Origin: Candidatus Thiodiazotropha sp. CDECU1
GTDB taxonomy: Bacteria; Pseudomonadota; Gammaproteobacteria; Chromatiales; Chromatiaceae
Direction: 5' to 3'
Length of the DNA: 64,000 nucleotides
NCBI RefSeq assembly: GCF_963455295.1
Contig: NZ_OY734020.1
Coordinates: 2,046,001 to 2,110,000, forward strand
Made by a program: the position numbers and the translations under genes. Of the stretch, positions 61,810 through 64,000 are shown in pieces. The notes below the pieces were generated by a model that saw only the letters and a program-made list of their open reading frames with translations, was not told where the DNA came from and did no database searches. The first letter of the stretch is position 1, and the number at the start of each line of letters is the position of its first letter.

Positions 61810-62790
61810 ATGAGATCTCTCTATCCATCCATTGAACCTTATGCCGTACACCATATAGACGTGGAAAATCCCCATGTAATATATGTGGAAGAGTGTGGCA
61901 ATCCCAGTGGGATCCCTGTGGTATGTCTCCATGGCGGACCTGGGTCGGGTTGTTCGGTGGAGCACCGGCGCTTTTTCGATTCCGGTTTCTACAGAATCAT
62001 CCTTTTCGACCAACGTGGTTCAGGCAGGTCTCAGCCCCTGGGAGAGACTGCAGGAAATCGTACCCTGGATCTTATCTCAGACATGGAGGTGATACGGCAT
62101 CGCCTGGATATTCCTCAATGGATGCTGTTTGGCGGCTCCTGGGGGGCGACATTGTCACTCCTGTATGCCCAGTCTCATCCGGAATCTGTACTGGGCATGA
62201 TCTTAAGAGGAACGTTTCTGGCCCGGGCATCAGATCTGGATTGGTTTTTCGTGGGCCTCAAGCGCCTCTTTCCCCAGGCCTGGGAAAGGCTGTCGAAGGA
62301 GATACCGGATTGCGAACATGCACGGGATATCATCGATTGGTACTATTCCGCGTTGCAGGGTGAAGACCCCGCCATCTCACTGGGTGCCGCATGCAACTGG
62401 TCCGGCTGGGGTACCCTGATGGTCAACTGGCATAAGTCAGGGTCTGGAAACCACCTGGAGGAGAAGCCGGCAACGGATGCGCAGCGGGAGCGACTGCTGG
62501 CAAAGGTCGGCATCGAGACTCACTATGCCCACCACCGCTACTTCATTGAAGATAACGAGATACTCTCCCGCATCGGTTCACTCCCCGCCATGCCTGTCAC
62601 ACTCGTGCATGGCCGCTACGATCTCACATGCACTATGGAATCTGCCTGGCTGCTGCACAAGGCGATCCCCGATTCACGCCTGGTCCAGGTACCCGACGCC
62701 GGTCATCTCATCGACGAACCCGCCATGATTTCGGCCCTGGTGGGGGAGACCGACCGAATGCGGGAGTTGTTGCAGGAAAAGAGTTCGTGA
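61810..62790 (+). CDS. pip: Proline iminopeptidase
   Basis: 326 residues, alpha/beta-hydrolase of peptidase family S33. LHGGPGSGCSVEHRRFFDSGFYRIILFDQRGSGRSQPLG is diagnostic, GGSWGATLSLLYAQSHPE carries the nucleophile Ser, HGRYDLTCTMESA the Asp and GHLIDEP the His. It removes N-terminal proline from peptides in the cytoplasm. GGTGACC precedes the ATG. Unrelated in function to the quinoprotein genes around it. Confidence 0.93.
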   Translation: MRSLYPSIEPYAVHHIDVENPHVIYVEECGNPSGIPVVCLHGGPGSGCSVEHRRFFDSGFYRIILFDQRGSGRSQPLGETAGNRTLDLISDMEVIRHRLDIPQWMLFGGSWGATLSLLYAQSHPESVLGMILRGTFLARASDLDWFFVGLKRLFPQAWERLSKEIPDCEHARDIIDWYYSALQGEDPAISLGAACNWSGWGTLMVNWHKSGSGNHLEEKPATDAQRERLLAKVGIETHYAHHRYFIEDNEILSRIGSLPAMPVTLVHGRYDLTCTMESAWLLHKAIPDSRLVQVPDAGHLIDEPAMISALVGETDRMRELLQEKSS

Positions 62791-62814
62791 ATGAACGCAA
62801 TTATTGATCACAAT

Positions 62815-63125
62815 GTAGGGTGGGACCCTGCCCCACCTAACACTCTATATTCCAATTTAAATGGTGGGGCAGGGCCCCACCCTACGCTTAGCCAATCCTT
62901 TTATCTCATTCATCTCGTTTCCACGTGTGAGCGTGTGACGAGGATGTAGGGTGATCAATATTCGCGTTTATTAGCGTTCATTTGCGGACTTCATGATCTT
63001 TTATATCCATTCGCGGTATGAATCGTTTAAATCACTGGCCGCTGGCTTTAGCATAACGTAGGGTGCGGCTTGCCGCACCGTATACGTTGAACATACCTCT
63101 GTTGGTGCGGCAAGCCGCACCCTAC
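62815..63125. repeat. Four REP-like palindromes in two inverted pairs
   Basis: Pair one: GTAGGGTGGGACCCTGCCCC (62815 on) and GGTGGGGCAGGGCCCCACC with CTAC (62863-62885). Pair two: GTAGGGTGCGGCTTGCCGCA (63059 on) and GGTGCGGCAAGCCGCACC with CTAC (63104-63125). In each pair the GTAGG/CCTAC heads point outward. The gap between pip and pqqE holds nothing else. Confidence 0.85.
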
Positions 63126-63167
63126 ATAAAGAGCATTTACATCTATTGGCGGCATCAATCATGGCTG

Positions 63168-64000
63168 TTACTGGCCGCTTGCCTTGGGCCATTTCTCGGC
63201 TGTGAGTTTTTTCGAATTGCGCATATTGCGGAACACCAGGGGTGCGGTACCGGGTTCTTGCTCGATCTTGGTCGCATCGACCATCTCTACTATCTGCTGG
63301 TGCTGGGGTGATTTGCTGCAGACCGGATCGGCATTGGCGGCATCGCCGGTCAACAGGTAGGCCTGGCAGCGGCAGCCACCGTAGTCCTTCTCTTTCTCAT
63401 CGCAGCTGCGGCAGGGCTCTTTCATCCAGCCATAGCCGCGGAACATGTTGAAGTCGGAGGATTCGTTCCAGATCCACTCCACACTGTGGTCACGCACGTT
63501 GGGAAAGGTGAGCCCTGGCAGTTCGCTGGCGGCGTGGCAGGGAAGGGCGGTGCCGTCCGGGGCCACTGTCAGAAACAGAGAGCCCCAGCCGCTCATGCAG
63601 GCCTTGGGACGCTCTTCGTGATAGTCGGGCACCACGTAGAAGATGCGCATCTTACCCTTGTATTTCTCCTGGTATCGATGGGCCACCGCCTCCGCCGCCT
63701 CTACCTGTTCCCGGGATGGCAATAACTGTTCACGATTGTGCAGGGCCCAGCCGTAGTATTGGGTGGTGGCAAGCTCCACGTAGTCTGCCTCCAGGGCATG
63801 GGACATCTCCAGGATCTGTTCCACCTGGTCTTCGTTATGCCGATGGAGGACGAAGCAGAGCACCATCGGATAGTCGTACTTCTTCACCAGTCGCGCCATC
63901 TCCAACTTGTGCTCAAAGGAGTTGTTGCCGGCGATGAAGTTGTTGAGCTCTTCACTGCTGGCCTGGAAGCTGACCTGGATATGGTCCAGCCCCGCCTTCT
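63168..64000 (-). CDS. pqqE: PQQ biosynthesis radical SAM protein PqqE, C-terminal part
   Basis: The frame runs off the right edge; 277 residues are visible, beginning [19 protein letters not shown]. The C-terminal SPASM region shows [25 protein letters not shown] and [32 protein letters not shown], the ligands of auxiliary iron-sulfur clusters. PqqE links Glu and Tyr of the PqqA peptide in PQQ synthesis. The radical SAM CxxxCxxC lies outside the window. It supplies the cofactor of the XoxF dehydrogenase nearby. Confidence 0.93.
   Translation of the reverse strand, partial: KAGLDHIQVSFQASSEELNNFIAGNNSFEHKLEMARLVKKYDYPMVLCFVLHRHNEDQVEQILEMSHALEADYVELATTQYYGWALHNREQLLPSREQVEAAEAVAHRYQEKYKGKMRIFYVVPDYHEERPKACMSGWGSLFLTVAPDGTALPCHAASELPGLTFPNVRDHSVEWIWNESSDFNMFRGYGWMKEPCRSCDEKEKDYGGCRCQAYLLTGDAANADPVCSKSPQHQQIVEMVDATKIEQEPGTAPLVFRNMRNSKKLTAEKWPKASGQ

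Overview
The window comes from a chromosome that looks like that of a sulfur-oxidising, respiring gammaproteobacterium. Markers are flavocytochrome c sulfide dehydrogenase, TusA/DsrE2, several multiheme cytochromes, an NAD-linked formate dehydrogenase and a XoxF-type methanol dehydrogenase. The mix resembles chemoautotrophic Chromatiales/Sedimenticola-type bacteria, including lucinid symbionts such as Candidatus Thiodiazotropha. That placement is inferred from gene content; no rRNA or tRNA gene is visible.

Layout. 1-1.5 kb: end of an octaheme cytochrome plus a cytochrome b partner. 1.6-4.3 kb: an accessory segment (secreted Cys-repeat protein, small ORFs, DUF1488 protein) flanked by a direct duplication of the 3' end of the M28 peptidase gene at 4.3-7.2 kb. 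8.1-9.7 kb: dsrE2-tusA-tetR with two identical TetR-type operators. 10-10.9 kb: two Hsp20 genes behind a sigma-32-like promoter. 11.2-14.6 kb: MetX-like hydrolase, RsgA and small proteins. 14.9-18.8 kb: nine-heme/cytochrome b fusion plus FccAB. 18.9-26.2 kb: a mobile region with gene remnants, an integron (intI, attI, two cassettes, two attC sites), two IS1182-like elements each placed at the attC crossover triplet, and a Y1/REP-type transposase. 26.5-29.2 kb: cytochrome c5-like protein, PEP-CTERM protein and a methyltransferase. 29.2-35.2 kb: pst operon with Pho boxes, two complementary PstB subunits and a PhoU fused to a dead phosphatase-like domain. 35.5-37.6 kb: NfeD and slipin. 37.8-46.3 kb: flavoprotein, sigma-54 activator, dihydropteroate synthase and formate dehydrogenase. 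46.5-46.8 kb: a MITE-like element with 27-bp inverted ends. 46.8-64 kb: a PQQ/lanthanide methanol (alcohol) oxidation cluster with XoxF, cytochrome c, periplasmic binding proteins, beta-propellers, an ABC exporter, a SoxYZ-like carrier, a zinc hydrolase, an SRPBCC protein, a CXXCW protein and the end of pqqE.

How the parts work together. Methanol or another alcohol would be oxidised in the periplasm by XoxF and its cytochrome c. The resulting C1 units would reach formate and be oxidised to CO2 with NADH formed by FdhAB. Sulfide and sulfane sulfur would be handled by FccAB and TusA/DsrE2. Three sigma-54-type promoters in the PQQ cluster, together with the AcoR-type activator at 38.4-40.4 kb, suggest one regulatory circuit for C1 or alcohol oxidation. 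Short palindromic REP-like repeats in at least two sequence families occupy many intergenic gaps, often as inverted pairs.

The most unusual items are the IS insertions at attC crossover points, the structured repeats in the attI region, the asymmetric PstB pair, the PhoU fusion, the sigma-54 promoter set and the MITE-like element whose internal motif recurs inside the pst operon.
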